Positions 27,242-35,850 of a DNA stretch of 64,000 nt are shown here, one piece after another. Position 1 is the stretch's first letter, and each line of letters opens with the position of its first letter. The translations under genes were made by a program, and so were the position numbers. Below the pieces are notes generated by a model that was not told the origin of the DNA, did no database searches, and worked only from the letters and a program-made list of their open reading frames with translations. Source of the DNA: Bacillota bacterium (GTDB lineage Bacteria > Bacillota > Clostridia > Oscillospirales > Acutalibacteraceae); assembly GCA_023410445.1 (NCBI GenBank), contig JAEYPT010000007.1:62001-126000 (forward strand). The letters are read 5' to 3'.

Positions 27242-27946
27242 ATGCAAGATACTCCGATTATTATTCAGGGTGCAATGAATTCGGAAATCGACGGATACCT
27301 TTCGAAAATTGGACATCCGGAAGTCGTGACGGTGGGCGGCTTTTCCTTTTATCGGGGGAACTTCTGCGGGAAGGACCTTATTGTCTGCAAAACCGGAATC
27401 GGAATCATCAACGCGGCGGTTGCCACAGCGATCTGTATTCTGGAGTTTCATCCGGCTGCCGTAATCAATCAGGGAACCGCGGGGGCGCATGTCCCAGAAT
27501 TGCATATCGGAGATATCGTCGTGGGAAAAGCATGCATCAATATCAATGATTTAAAAATGCCAGAAAGGGGCGCTGGCGAGGGCTCAGATCCCCTGAAATG
27601 GGAATTCAGCAAGCGCTCCGTCTGCCGCAGTGCGGACCCGGCCCTTCTGAAACTGTTTGAAAGGGCGGAATATCCGGGGCACCGGAAAGTATCCGGAATT
27701 TTGGGAAGCGGCGACCTGTTCAGCAGGGAAGCTGACCGGATCTCCTGGATTCATCAAAGCCGCAACAATCTGTGCGAAGATATGGAGAGCATCAGTGCCT
27801 ATGAGGTTTGCGAAAGGTTTTCTGTTCCGTGTATCGGCCTGAGGGTGATTTCAAACAATGAACTCACCGGAGAAAAATATGATGGGAGCTCCGCGGACCT
27901 TTTACAGCAATTTGTGACGGATACGCTGTCGAAGCCTGCAGAATAA
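27242..27946 (+). CDS. MTA/SAH nucleosidase-like phosphorylase superfamily protein
   Basis: A 234-residue protein of the purine nucleoside phosphorylase/MTAN superfamily: VCKTGIGIINAAVAT, INQGTAGAHVPELHIGDIVVG (in part NQGTAGAHVPELHIGD), and CEDMESISAYEVCERFSVP (in part EDMESISAYEVC) with the Met-Glu pair that binds ribose. MTAN enzymes cleave methylthioadenosine and S-adenosylhomocysteine. At the catalytic aspartate of MTAN (Asp in ISD) this protein has ISNNEL, an asparagine, so it may prefer another substrate or mechanism. ATG 27242 follows GAGGAG. It is monocistronic behind its own promoter. Confidence 0.8.
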   Translation: MQDTPIIIQGAMNSEIDGYLSKIGHPEVVTVGGFSFYRGNFCGKDLIVCKTGIGIINAAVATAICILEFHPAAVINQGTAGAHVPELHIGDIVVGKACININDLKMPERGAGEGSDPLKWEFSKRSVCRSADPALLKLFERAEYPGHRKVSGILGSGDLFSREADRISWIHQSRNNLCEDMESISAYEVCERFSVPCIGLRVISNNELTGEKYDGSSADLLQQFVTDTLSKPAE

Positions 27947-28068
27947 GCGGGGAAGTTTCTAATTCGGAACTCTGCCGCAAACCTTTTTATGGTAAAATCT
28001 TTTTAGAAAAAATCCAGAGAATCCGGGAAACGGCATACCGCGAAACCGATCGTTCAGGAGGAACAAGC

Positions 28069-29433
28069 ATGTATTCTGACCTTTCCTATTTATCTGTGAA
28101 TCTGCCCGAGGATATTGAAAAACTGAAGTGGTCCGGTAATTTTGAGGCGGAGCTTCGCGTCATTGAAAAGCGCCTGAAAAAGGATCTTCCCCTTGCAATG
28201 AAAAAACGGCTGGAACTGGAACGGGAAATCGTGAAGATTCTCCCACTGGATTATCCGTATACCAGAGAGGAAGCAATTCGGGAAGCAAACGACGCAATTT
28301 TGGATTTCAGCGAGGCCGAGTTCGACGAATGGCAGGATCAGGATGCTGTGGACTGGATTTATGTAAACGGTGAAATCCGGTATAAGGATGATTTCATTGC
28401 AAACCTGATTAAAACCCGTCCCGCGATTACGGCGCGGGTGCGGCATCCGCAGTCGTCGGAGGGCAAGCGGAAGAACTTTGCTTTGCTGGATGAAACCATC
28501 GCTTCCATGAAGAAAAAGGGGAGCCTCAGCTATCATATCCGTATCCGCTCGACGCTCACCGTTCAGCCGGATTCCGTTCGGGAAGGAGCGCCCATTACCG
28601 TTCATCTGCCGATTCCCAGTGCGGGCGCGCAGGCGAAAAAAATTCGGATTCTCAGCGTTTCCCCCGAACCGTTTCTCGTTGCGCCCGACGATGCTCCGCA
28701 GAGGACGGTATGTTTCCGTGAAGCGCTGAAGCCGGGGCAGGAGTTCACGGTGGAATACGAATACGACAATTCAGTGGACTATGCCGACCCGAAGCCGGAG
28801 AAGGCTGCCACTGAGCAGCCGGATTTCAAAACGGGGGAGCAGGCGCCCCACATCGTTTTCACGCCCTATCTGCGCAGCTTGACGGCCGAAATTGTAGGCG
28901 ATGAGCAGAATCCGGTGCGAAAGGCACGGAGAATTTATGATTTTGTGACGACGAAGGTGATGTATTCCTTTGTGCGTTCCTACTTCGCCATTACCAACAT
29001 CCCGGAATACGCCGCCTCCGGTCTCAAGGGTGACTGTGGGGTTCAGGCACTTCTGTTTATTACCCTGTGCCGGTGCGCCGGAATTCCCGCCGAGTGGCAG
29101 TCCGGCCTGTACGTGACGCCGCTCGATATCGGCAGCCATGATTGGGCACGGTTCTATGTCGCACCGTACGGCTGGCTGTTCGCGGACTGCTCCTTCGGAG
29201 GCGCAGCCTACCGGGAAGGCGCCGAGGAACGCTGGAATTTCTATTTCGGAAATGTGGAGCCGTTCCGTATGCCGGCAAATTCCGGGTTTCAGCAGGAGTT
29301 CACTCCGGCAAAACGATTTCTGCGGAACGATCCCTACGACAATCAGAATGGCGAGGCGGAATATGAAGACCGGCCGCTCGCCAACGGCGAATACAAAACA
29401 AAGCACACCGTTGTGGAGATTCGAGAAATCTGA
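28069..29433 (+). CDS. Transglutaminase-like domain protein
   Basis: A 454-residue cytoplasmic protein. Residues 1-280 are an unfamiliar N-terminal region, part helical, part beta. A transglutaminase-like domain occupies about 295-400 with the cysteine in LKGDCGVQALLFITLCR, in part GDCGVQALLF, the histidine in GSHDWARFYV and the aspartate in WLFADCSFGG. The triad supports a protease, amidase or transferase activity. There is no signal peptide, unlike many secreted relatives. The start at 28069 follows TCAGGAGGAACAAGC. It is single, with a strong terminator behind it. Confidence 0.82.
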   Translation: MYSDLSYLSVNLPEDIEKLKWSGNFEAELRVIEKRLKKDLPLAMKKRLELEREIVKILPLDYPYTREEAIREANDAILDFSEAEFDEWQDQDAVDWIYVNGEIRYKDDFIANLIKTRPAITARVRHPQSSEGKRKNFALLDETIASMKKKGSLSYHIRIRSTLTVQPDSVREGAPITVHLPIPSAGAQAKKIRILSVSPEPFLVAPDDAPQRTVCFREALKPGQEFTVEYEYDNSVDYADPKPEKAATEQPDFKTGEQAPHIVFTPYLRSLTAEIVGDEQNPVRKARRIYDFVTTKVMYSFVRSYFAITNIPEYAASGLKGDCGVQALLFITLCRCAGIPAEWQSGLYVTPLDIGSHDWARFYVAPYGWLFADCSFGGAAYREGAEERWNFYFGNVEPFRMPANSGFQQEFTPAKRFLRNDPYDNQNGEAEYEDRPLANGEYKTKHTVVEIREI

Positions 29434-29447
29434 ATCTCCCGCAGCAA

Positions 29448-29486
29448 AAAGAACGGAGAACCGCATGTGCGGTTCTCCGTTCTTTT
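29448..29486. terminator. Bidirectional terminator between transglutaminase and PLD genes
   Basis: AAAGAACGGAGAACCGCA is followed directly by its near-perfect complement ending CGTTCTTTT. Both sides carry A/T runs, so it serves the two converging genes. Confidence 0.92.
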
Positions 29487-29498
29487 ATGAAAAGGGTC

Positions 29499-30155
29499 TT
29501 AATAGTTCTTATACCCTTTGGTGTCGTTCCACATCCGGTTGAATTCTTTTTCGAAATCCCCGGCGGCGGTGGTACTGTTCAGCACGACAAACACTTCGTC
29601 GTTTATGGTGTTCGCGGCTTTGGTATAATTATAGCTTCCGGTTGTGACCACCGATTGGTCCGCGATGGTGACCTTCAGATGCATAATACCGGAGTGCGAG
29701 TTCATCTTGATCGGGATTCCGGCCTTTTTTATGCTGCTCAGCAACGCTTTCTGGTCCTTTGTGGTGGACTGATCGTGATCAGTGAGCACACGCACCGTGA
29801 CAGACCGTTTTTTTGCCTGAACAATCGCGTCCGCAATCTGCGGGTCCGTCAGGCAGTAAATGGCAATGTCGAGCGACTTTTTGGAGGAACCGATAATTTT
29901 CAGCAGCTGCGGCTGGGCCTTTTGACCGGCACGCGGAAAATAATAGCTGACGGTGTCGGACGGAGCCCCCGCTCCTTGTGAAGCTCCCCTTGACTGAATC
30001 GCCGCCTCGGAGACAGCGCTGCCGTTTGCCGGGGCCGGGAACGGCACCGTGGGCAGGCGGCTGCCCGCACAGGAGGTCAGAATCAAAAAGTATTGCGCCA
30101 CGCAAAGCACGGCGACTGTTAATCTGAATTTATTGTTTGATCGATTGTGGTTCAT
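29499..30155 (-). CDS. Phospholipase D-like lipoprotein (single HKD motif)
   Basis: A 218-residue exported protein with a signal peptide ending in the lipobox LILTSC, a short low-complexity linker and one PLD domain. The HKD signature HLKVTIADQSVVTTGSYNYT, in part HLKVTIADQ, is present once, as in the Nuc/PLD6 endonuclease group, whose members work as dimers. KSLDIAIYCLTDPQIADAI, in part SLDIAIYCLTDPQI, is the typical first strand. It may be a surface nuclease or phosphodiesterase. ATG 30155 is chosen because the longer form lacks a signal-peptide-like start. Confidence 0.85.
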   Translation of the reverse strand: MNHNRSNNKFRLTVAVLCVAQYFLILTSCAGSRLPTVPFPAPANGSAVSEAAIQSRGASQGAGAPSDTVSYYFPRAGQKAQPQLLKIIGSSKKSLDIAIYCLTDPQIADAIVQAKKRSVTVRVLTDHDQSTTKDQKALLSSIKKAGIPIKMNSHSGIMHLKVTIADQSVVTTGSYNYTKAANTINDEVFVVLNSTTAAGDFEKEFNRMWNDTKGYKNY

Positions 30156-30342
30156 CTTTTTCCGTTTCAACCTCCCCAGCGAAGAAAAACATTCCTGCGG
30201 CCATGATCCGCTTCTTCCCTTCATGATAAATCATTCCGGAAGAATTGGCAATGTTTTTATGCGTTTTTGCCGCTTTTCTTGGTAAAAGAGAGGATAAATT
30301 CTGCGAACACTGCTATGAAAGAAGAATTCTGTGCACTTCACG

Positions 30343-30906
30343 TTATTCGGAAACCAACAAGGAACCGATGGCTTTCATCTTTGAGTACAACTCGTTTTGT
30401 TCACTTGCGTGCTCGTTTCGCGTTCCGGTAACGACAATCAGGTCTTTTACATCGAACTCCAGCATCTGGAACATTTTTTTCGTGTAGTCATAATAGGTCT
30501 GAAATTTGCCGGAGTCAGGATTGCCCTGAGTGAACGCGAGAATCAGCTTTTTTCCCGCGTTTTCTTCTTTGAATCTGGGAGAGAACCGCGGGGTTATCTG
30601 TGCGAACAGCCTGTCGGTGAAAATTTTCGCCTGTGCGCTCATTTGACCCATGTACAGCGGTGCTCCGAGAACGAGTGCGTCTGCGTTTTTCATCGCGCTG
30701 TAAAGCGTTTGCATATCATCGTTCCTGACACACCGGCCGCTCTCCACACAGCCAAGGCAACCCAGACACGGCTTAATGTCAAGTTCACTCGAATAAAAAG
30801 ATTCGGTTTTTGCACCCCGGTCTTTCGCACCTTCCAATATTTTGTTTACTGCCCATGCCGTGCTGCCGGTTTTGCGCGGGCTGGCAATATATCCTATGAC
30901 GTTCAT
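30343..30906 (-). CDS. Flavodoxin-like NAD(P)H-dependent FMN oxidoreductase
   Basis: A 187-residue flavoprotein: GYIASPRKTGSTAWAVN is the FMN phosphate loop, CLGCLGCVESGRC carries a cysteine-rich segment typical of iron-sulfur flavoprotein-type relatives, and LVLGAPLYMGQMSAQAKIFTDR, in part LVLGAPLYMGQMSAQ, contacts the isoalloxazine. It probably reduces quinones, nitro compounds or disulfides using NAD(P)H. A MarR-type regulator gene lies upstream on the same strand, with shared operator-like repeats in both promoters, which suggests induction by electrophiles or oxidants. Confidence 0.88.
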   Translation of the reverse strand: MNVIGYIASPRKTGSTAWAVNKILEGAKDRGAKTESFYSSELDIKPCLGCLGCVESGRCVRNDDMQTLYSAMKNADALVLGAPLYMGQMSAQAKIFTDRLFAQITPRFSPRFKEENAGKKLILAFTQGNPDSGKFQTYYDYTKKMFQMLEFDVKDLIVVTGTRNEHASEQNELYSKMKAIGSLLVSE

Positions 30907-30933
30907 TATGTATTTCTCCTTTAAACCTAAAAA

Positions 30934-30988
30934 AATATTGTTTCCACGGAACCAATAATAGCATACACCAATATTGTTTCCACGTCAA
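30934..30988 (-). promoter_or_regulatory. Promoter and two operator repeats of the flavoprotein gene
   Basis: On the minus strand TTGACG (30988-30983), 17 bp, TATGCT (30965-30960). The sequence CGTGGAAACAATATT occurs twice in direct orientation: at 30984-30970 in the spacer and at 30948-30934 just past the start. A related GAAACAAT copy lies in the marR promoter, so this is probably the MarR operator. Confidence 0.75.
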
Positions 30989-31040
30989 CTATAATTATAA
31001 AGGAGACAGCCCTCTTTTTGATTCCATGTGATTGAACCGA

Positions 31041-31496
31041 TCACTTTTGCTTTGCTATTTCCGCATCCAGGTGCCGGCTGTAGTTTTCCAAAAAATCAAG
31101 AATGATACCGGATTCTTCATCGGTCATCTGCTCAAATACGGCCTTGTCGCGGGCATTGAACTCCGCATGAAGTTTTGCATGAACTTGGTAAATCGATTCT
31201 CCCTGAGGAGTCAGCCGAAAGTAAATTTCTTTTTTGTTATCCGGCTTTTGGTAGCTCTCTATTACGCCCTTCTGCATCAGTTTTTTCGTGATCTTGCTGA
31301 TGCCTCCCCGAGTCTGGTAGAAGGCTTCCGCCAGTCGGGTCACATTGGAATCCGGATTTTTCCCGATGTACTCGATGCTGTGAATTTCAGATGCATGAAA
31401 CCCCTCAAAAGCGGCTTTCATTTTTTGGCCGTTTAGCCACGATATTTTATCCAGCACATCCCGAAATCCGGCAATCAGCATTTCCTGCTTGCTCAT
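31041..31496 (-). CDS. MarR-family transcriptional regulator
   Basis: A 151-residue winged-helix regulator. The recognition region is NVTRLAEAFYQTRGGISKITKKL, in part TRLAEAFYQTRGGISKI, followed by the wing KGVIESYQKPDNKKEIYFRLT, in part KGVIESYQKPDNKK. Helices at both ends form the dimer interface. It starts at ATG 31496 behind GGGAGGGG. It probably represses itself and the downstream flavoprotein gene through shared GAAACAAT-type sites, and may sense oxidants or phenolic compounds, as many MarR proteins do. The ligand is unknown. Confidence 0.9.
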   Translation of the reverse strand: MSKQEMLIAGFRDVLDKISWLNGQKMKAAFEGFHASEIHSIEYIGKNPDSNVTRLAEAFYQTRGGISKITKKLMQKGVIESYQKPDNKKEIYFRLTPQGESIYQVHAKLHAEFNARDKAVFEQMTDEESGIILDFLENYSRHLDAEIAKQK

Positions 31497-31534
31497 GCTC
31501 AGGCCCCTCCCATGCAATCATTAACAGTACCGTT

Positions 31535-31563
31535 ATTATAAGCCACCATTGTTTCTTAGTCAA
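31535..31563 (-). promoter_or_regulatory. Promoter of marR with operator half-match
   Basis: On the minus strand TTGACT (31563-31558), 17 bp, TATAAT (31540-31535). The spacer contains AAGAAACAATGGTGG, which matches the operator repeats in front of the flavoprotein gene, consistent with autoregulation. Confidence 0.75.
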
Positions 31564-31604
31564 CAATAAGGGACGTTTGCGGTTGGTTTTCCGGATGAAC
31601 CTCT

Positions 31605-31643
31605 TGACGGAAAAGCCGCGCCGTCCCGATTGGGACGGCGCGG
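31605..31643 (-). terminator. Terminator of the dihydroxyacetone operon
   Basis: CCGCGCCGTCCC and GGGACGGCGCGG form a perfect 12-bp stem with loop AATC; read on the minus strand it is followed by CTTTTCC, downstream of the TetR/DhaS-like gene. Confidence 0.8.
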
Positions 31644-31690
31644 TAGACGGTCGGAGGCACCACGTGCGGGTCTAGAACGAAATACCGGAC

Positions 31691-32311
31691 TTAGATGAAA
31701 TTTCGGCCTGCCTGCACGGCCTCCAGGAACGGGAAGGCAGCGGCACTCTCGGAAGCTCGTTCCGAAAGGCAGTCCCTGTTTCCGTACTGCTTGATCATAT
31801 CGCAAACCAGCTGCACCCTGCCGAGAAGGTAGTTCTCGTCGCAAGGCATGCCGTTTGAGACCCACTGTAGAAAACTATTTAAAAACGCGGTAGTCAGGAA
31901 GCCGATCAGGAAGCTTCGGTCTTCCTGCTTCAGGCTGGAATCGTCACAAGCGCTGTCAAACAGGAGCGAGACCCATTTCAAAAAGGCGGGGGAAAGGAAC
32001 TTTTCCATGGTTTCCTTTCGCAGCGACCGATTGGTGTTGCGCAGGAAAACCTTGTTTTTCTGCGCGTAATCAACCGTAATCAGCAAAATGCTCCGCCAGT
32101 TCTGGTTTCGATCGATTTCCCGAAAGATTTCATTCTGGTAAATCCAGTTGAGCAGATCGAACATATCCTTGAAGTGGTAATAGAAGGTCTGACGGTTCAG
32201 CCCGCAATGGTCCGTTACATTCTGGATTGTAATCTTTTGAAAAGAAGTTTTCTGCATAAGATCTTTCAGGGCGTTGGCAAGCTGCAGCTTGGTCTGCGAC
32301 ACGCGTTCCAT
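31691..32311 (-). CDS. dhaS: TetR-family regulator, DhaS-like
   Basis: A 206-residue TetR-fold protein. The helix-turn-helix reads KITIQNVTDHCGLNRQTFYYHFKDMFDLL, in part ITIQNVTDHCGLNRQTFYYHF, the YYHF form seen in the DhaS subgroup. In Lactococcus, DhaS with a DhaK-like coactivator switches on dihydroxyacetone kinase genes. Here the gene is last in the operon, 59 bp after dhaK, which supports the assignment. It starts at ATG 32311 behind GGGAGG. Since a sigma-54 activator also lies next to this operon, control may be double. Plain TetR repression is the alternative. Confidence 0.8.
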   Translation of the reverse strand: MERVSQTKLQLANALKDLMQKTSFQKITIQNVTDHCGLNRQTFYYHFKDMFDLLNWIYQNEIFREIDRNQNWRSILLITVDYAQKNKVFLRNTNRSLRKETMEKFLSPAFLKWVSLLFDSACDDSSLKQEDRSFLIGFLTTAFLNSFLQWVSNGMPCDENYLLGRVQLVCDMIKQYGNRDCLSERASESAAAFPFLEAVQAGRNFI

Positions 32312-32370
32312 TCAATTCCTCCCAATCTTGTAAGAAAGCTTTTCAGCCGGATGGGGAACGGAAGCCTAAA

Positions 32371-33366
32371 CTAAAACTGCACGAAGGCTGGAGTTTCCGC
32401 CTGGGCCAGTAGCAGTTCTTTCAGTTCCGCGTCAAGTTTCAGAACAGAAATGGAGAAACCGCCCATTTCGAGCGAGGTCATGTAATTGCCGACCGTTGTC
32501 CGCACAACCTTGATCCCCTTGGCGGCGAATACCTCCGCGACTCTGCGGTTGATGATGAACAGCTCGCTCAGCGGGGTAGCGCCGAGCCCATTGATCAGCA
32601 GAGCAGTTTCGTCTCCGTTTCCGAGAGGAATATCGCCGAAGATTTTGTCCAGCAGCTCATCGACGATTTCATCCGCCGTGCGGAGCGCTTCGCGGTGGGT
32701 GCCCGGTTCGCCGTGAATGCCTATTCCGATTTCCATTTCATCCTCTTTGAGTTCAAAGCTCGGCTTTCCCGCTTCTGGCACCGTGCAGGGGGAGATGGCC
32801 ATGCCCATGGAGCGCACATTGGCAATTACTTTTTCCGCCACAGCTTTGACTTCCTCCAGCGAACCGCCGGCTTCCGCCTTGGCGCCCGCCAGCTTATGAA
32901 TGAAAAGCGTTCCCGCAATGCCCCTGCGCCCGCTGGTCCAGGTGCTGTTTTCCACGGCGACGTCGTCGTTCACGATGACCTTGTCAACCTTGATTCCTTC
33001 GGCATCCGCCATTTCCGCGGCCATTTCGAAGTTCAGCACATCGCCGGTGTAATTTTTGATAACGAGGAGCACACCTTTTCCGCCGTCTACGGCCTTGATG
33101 GCTTCAAACACCTGATCCGGAGTAGGGGAGGTAAACACGGCGCCGGCTACGGCGGCATCCAGCATTCCTCTGCCGACAAAGCCGCCGTGGGAGGGCTCAT
33201 GGCCACTTCCGCCGCCGCTGACGAGCGCAACCTTCGGCTGCGGGGCGTTTGCGCGCACCAGCACGCTGGTTCTGGGGAGACGGCGCACATACTGCGGGTA
33301 GGCCTGCGACATTCCGTTCAGCATTTCATCTACCACATTGGCCGGGGCATTGATGATCTTCTTCAT
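32371..33366 (-). CDS. dhaK: Dihydroxyacetone kinase, subunit DhaK
   Basis: A 331-residue DhaK. GGGSGHEPSHGGFVG holds His56, and IGIGIHGEPGTHRE contains His218, the residue that forms a covalent hemiaminal with dihydroxyacetone in Escherichia coli DhaK. LVIKNYTGDVLNFE, NDDVAVENS and INGLGATPLSELFI are also conserved. With DhaL it phosphorylates dihydroxyacetone to dihydroxyacetone phosphate, the phosphate coming from PEP through DhaM. It lies downstream of the enzyme I gene, with a CAGCAGC/GCTGCTG hairpin at about 33402-33421 between them. Confidence 0.97.
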   Translation of the reverse strand: MKKIINAPANVVDEMLNGMSQAYPQYVRRLPRTSVLVRANAPQPKVALVSGGGSGHEPSHGGFVGRGMLDAAVAGAVFTSPTPDQVFEAIKAVDGGKGVLLVIKNYTGDVLNFEMAAEMADAEGIKVDKVIVNDDVAVENSTWTSGRRGIAGTLFIHKLAGAKAEAGGSLEEVKAVAEKVIANVRSMGMAISPCTVPEAGKPSFELKEDEMEIGIGIHGEPGTHREALRTADEIVDELLDKIFGDIPLGNGDETALLINGLGATPLSELFIINRRVAEVFAAKGIKVVRTTVGNYMTSLEMGGFSISVLKLDAELKELLLAQAETPAFVQF

Positions 33367-33433
33367 GATTTGATCCTCTCTTTCTAAATCTTATTTCTTT
33401 CAGCAGCAATTATGCTGCTGTGGGAGCGCTTAT

Positions 33434-35149
33434 TTATTCGGAGGGCTTAGCAAAGACTTCCAGAACCGCTTCGGTTTCCGCTTTACTCTTGCAGAAAAGA
33501 ATCTTTTCGGCGGCTTCCGGATTCCGGGTCAGCCTGCGGACGGTGTCCTTGACCTTCGGAATAAACGGGAGGCTCATGCTGAACTCGTCGAGCCCGAGCG
33601 AGCAAAGCAGGCCCGCCGCACGGGGGTCTCCTGCCATTTCTCCACACATGCACACCCGTATCCCGCGGTCGTGCGCTGCGCGGATCACGCGGATGATGGA
33701 ACGAAGCACAGCCGGGTGAAACGGCGTGTACAGGGAGCTGAGCTTCGCATTTCCACGGTCGGCCGCCAGGGTATATTGAATCAGGTCGTTGGTCCCAATA
33801 CTGAAGAAATCGCATTCCGAAGCAAATTCCGGGGCCATCCAAACGGCGGCCGGGGTTTCCACCATAATGCCTACGGGAATGCCGGCGTCGAACGGAACCC
33901 CTTCCCGTTTCAACTGCGACATGCACTCCGAAATGAGTCCCCGGGCCTTCCGGATTTCTTCCAGCCCGGAGATCATGGGGAGCATCACGGCGGCTTTTCC
34001 GTAATGGCTTGCCCGAAGAATCGCGCGGATCTGCGTTTGAAACAGATCGGTGCGTTCCAGACTGATCCGGATAGCGCGCCAGCCCAGAAACGGATTTTTT
34101 TCCGGGGGGATTTGAAGATAGGGCAGAGGCTTGTCGCCGCCGATGTCCATCGTGCGGATGACGCACTCGCCCCCGCAGCGCTCGATGACGTAGCGGTACG
34201 CTTCGAACTGCTCTTCCTCGGTGGGGAGAGAATCGCGGCCCATAAACAGAAATTCGGTGCGGAACAGGCCAACCCCCTCGCAGCCGTATTTCGCGGCGGA
34301 GTCGATGTCGTGCGGCTTGCCGATATTGGCGGCAAGGGTTACCCGGTGCCCATCGAGCGTGACGGCAGGAAGATCGGAAAGACTTTCAAGATAGCGGCTC
34401 TGCTCTGTCTCCTGCTTTGCTTTTTCGCGGTAGCGCGCCGCCGTTTCCGGGTCGGGGTTTAAAATCAGGAGTCCTTCCTCCGCGTCCAGAATTGCAGGCG
34501 CGCCGTCCGGAAGTCTTTCCCGTATGCGGTCGATTCCCACGATGGTTGGAATCCCGCGAGATTTGGCGATGATGACAACATGGGAGGTAACGCTGCCGCT
34601 GCCGATGACCAGCCCGGTGGCCGCCCGTTCTTCGTCGTCTGCCGCCGCGGAGGGATCAATTTCCTCCCCACAGAGGATGGAGGCGCCGCCGGAGCGGTCT
34701 GTCCCGGTTCCTCCCATGAGAAACTGAAAAATCTCCCGGCCTGCGTTTTCCACGTCGACCGACCGCTCCCGCAGGTAGGGGTCATCGACGGCGGCAATTT
34801 CGGCGGCAAGCGCTTTGGAGGCTTCCAGCGCCGCTTCCGGGGCGGAAAGACCGGACTCGATTCGGGAGAGTACTTCGGCTTCCAGTGTGGAGTCGGAGAG
34901 AATCATTGCTCTGGCCTCCAGAATGGAGGCCTGTTCGGTCTTGCCGTCTCCGGCCAGATTCCGGGCAATCCGCTCGGCTCCCTCCAGAGCGGAAGCGCGC
35001 GCGGCAAGAAATCGTTCCTTTTCCTTCTGCGCGGTCGCTTTGCGGTAGGAGGCGAGCAGACTTTGAGCATCGCCGGCCGGATACCGAAGGGTGCCGAAGG
35101 CGATTCCGGGCACCGCGCATTTTCCGCGTACGGTGAATGATTCTGCCAA
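33434..35149 (-). CDS. ptsI2: PTS enzyme I, second copy, in the dha operon
   Basis: A 571-residue enzyme I: phospho-histidine in GSGSVTSHVVIIAKS (His190), CEGVGLFRTEFLFMGRDSLPT, in part GVGLFRTEFLFM, GWRAIRISLERTDLFQTQ, in part GWRAIRISLER, GIMVETPAAVWM, FFSIGTNDLIQYTLAADRG and the active cysteine in CMCGEMAGDPRA. It should phosphorylate the HPr encoded just upstream, which then serves DhaM. The start is TTG 35149; its GGAGG overlaps the last codon of the HPr gene (35159-35163), so translation is coupled. Some dha loci fuse these parts into a multidomain DhaM; here they are separate proteins. Confidence 0.95.
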   Translation of the reverse strand: MAESFTVRGKCAVPGIAFGTLRYPAGDAQSLLASYRKATAQKEKERFLAARASALEGAERIARNLAGDGKTEQASILEARAMILSDSTLEAEVLSRIESGLSAPEAALEASKALAAEIAAVDDPYLRERSVDVENAGREIFQFLMGGTGTDRSGGASILCGEEIDPSAAADDEERAATGLVIGSGSVTSHVVIIAKSRGIPTIVGIDRIRERLPDGAPAILDAEEGLLILNPDPETAARYREKAKQETEQSRYLESLSDLPAVTLDGHRVTLAANIGKPHDIDSAAKYGCEGVGLFRTEFLFMGRDSLPTEEEQFEAYRYVIERCGGECVIRTMDIGGDKPLPYLQIPPEKNPFLGWRAIRISLERTDLFQTQIRAILRASHYGKAAVMLPMISGLEEIRKARGLISECMSQLKREGVPFDAGIPVGIMVETPAAVWMAPEFASECDFFSIGTNDLIQYTLAADRGNAKLSSLYTPFHPAVLRSIIRVIRAAHDRGIRVCMCGEMAGDPRAAGLLCSLGLDEFSMSLPFIPKVKDTVRRLTRNPEAAEKILFCKSKAETEAVLEVFAKPSE

Positions 35150-35162
35150 ACGATTTTCCTCC

Positions 35163-35429
35163 TTATTCTTCGTGAAATTTTTCTGCCACGAGCTCTTCCA
35201 GAGCGGAAATTGCTTCATTTTCGTCGGGCCCATCCGCTGAAATGGTCATGGAATCGCCTTTCTTCAGGCCCAATGCCAGAACCATAATAATACTTTTTGC
35301 ATCGGCGCGCTTTCCGTTCCCGTTCAGGATGATTTTGCAATTGAACTTTGCCGCGGCCTTAATCAATTCAGAAGCCGGACGGGCATGAAGCCCGGTCGGG
35401 TTTGAAAGTGTTACGATTGTTTGTGTCAT
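35163..35429 (-). CDS. ptsH2: HPr phosphocarrier protein, second copy, with Ser46
   Basis: An 88-residue HPr with the catalytic His15 in GLHARPASELIK and Ser46 in ADAKSIIMVLALGL at the usual position, so both the PEP-dependent and the HPr-kinase-dependent phosphorylation sites are present. It starts at ATG 35429 behind AGGAG and is followed by ptsI2. It probably carries phosphate to DhaM. The other HPr, at 11054-11311, lacks Ser46, so only this one could act in classical CcpA signalling. Confidence 0.95.
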   Translation of the reverse strand: MTQTIVTLSNPTGLHARPASELIKAAAKFNCKIILNGNGKRADAKSIIMVLALGLKKGDSMTISADGPDENEAISALEELVAEKFHEE

Positions 35430-35454
35430 GATTTTTCTCCTGCCTTTCAGCTTC

Positions 35455-35847
35455 TTACAGTTTTTGCATCCCGCGCGCTTCTTCCGCCGAACCGACCACT
35501 TCGTCCAGCGTAGAACCGATGGATGCGCTGACAGCCGCGCTGATTGCGCCTTCCGCAATGGGAGCGTCGGCGATTCGGGTGCGGGCGAGCAGATCGTCGT
35601 CCAGAAATTCAAGGGCCGTCTGCGTGCTCAGAATTCCGCTGCCCAGATCCGCAAGAATGCAGACTCCTTCGCCGCTGTCGGACTGTTCAATGGCATTTTG
35701 AATGCGCACGGCGTCCGTTCCGATGGAGCCGTCCGCGAGACCGCCTGCCGTCAGAATTTTGAGGTCTTTGCTTGCCATCTGCATGGCCAGCTCTTTGACG
35801 CCGTCGGCGAGCTTCGCGCTGTGCGATACAATTACAATTCCAACCAT
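35455..35847 (-). CDS. dhaM: PTS-dependent dihydroxyacetone kinase phosphotransferase subunit DhaM
   Basis: A 130-residue EIIA-Man-fold protein, short form. The phospho-histidine is His9 in IVIVSHSAKLADGV. ADGSIGTDAVRIQNAI and VCILADLGSGILSTQTALEF, in part ILADLGSGILSTQ, are characteristic of DhaM. It takes phosphate from HPr and re-phosphorylates the ADP bound to DhaL. The fused HPr and enzyme-I-like domains of the E. coli protein are missing and are encoded separately downstream. It starts 4 bp after the dhaL stop. Confidence 0.95.
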   Translation of the reverse strand: MVGIVIVSHSAKLADGVKELAMQMASKDLKILTAGGLADGSIGTDAVRIQNAIEQSDSGEGVCILADLGSGILSTQTALEFLDDDLLARTRIADAPIAEGAISAAVSASIGSTLDEVVGSAEEARGMQKL

Positions 35848-35850
35848 GGT

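Noticed and set aside
33401..33421. CAGCAGC-ATAATT-GCTGCTG hairpin between ptsI2 and dhaK as a terminator.
   Set aside because: No T-run follows on the minus strand. It is more likely an mRNA-stability or processing hairpin.
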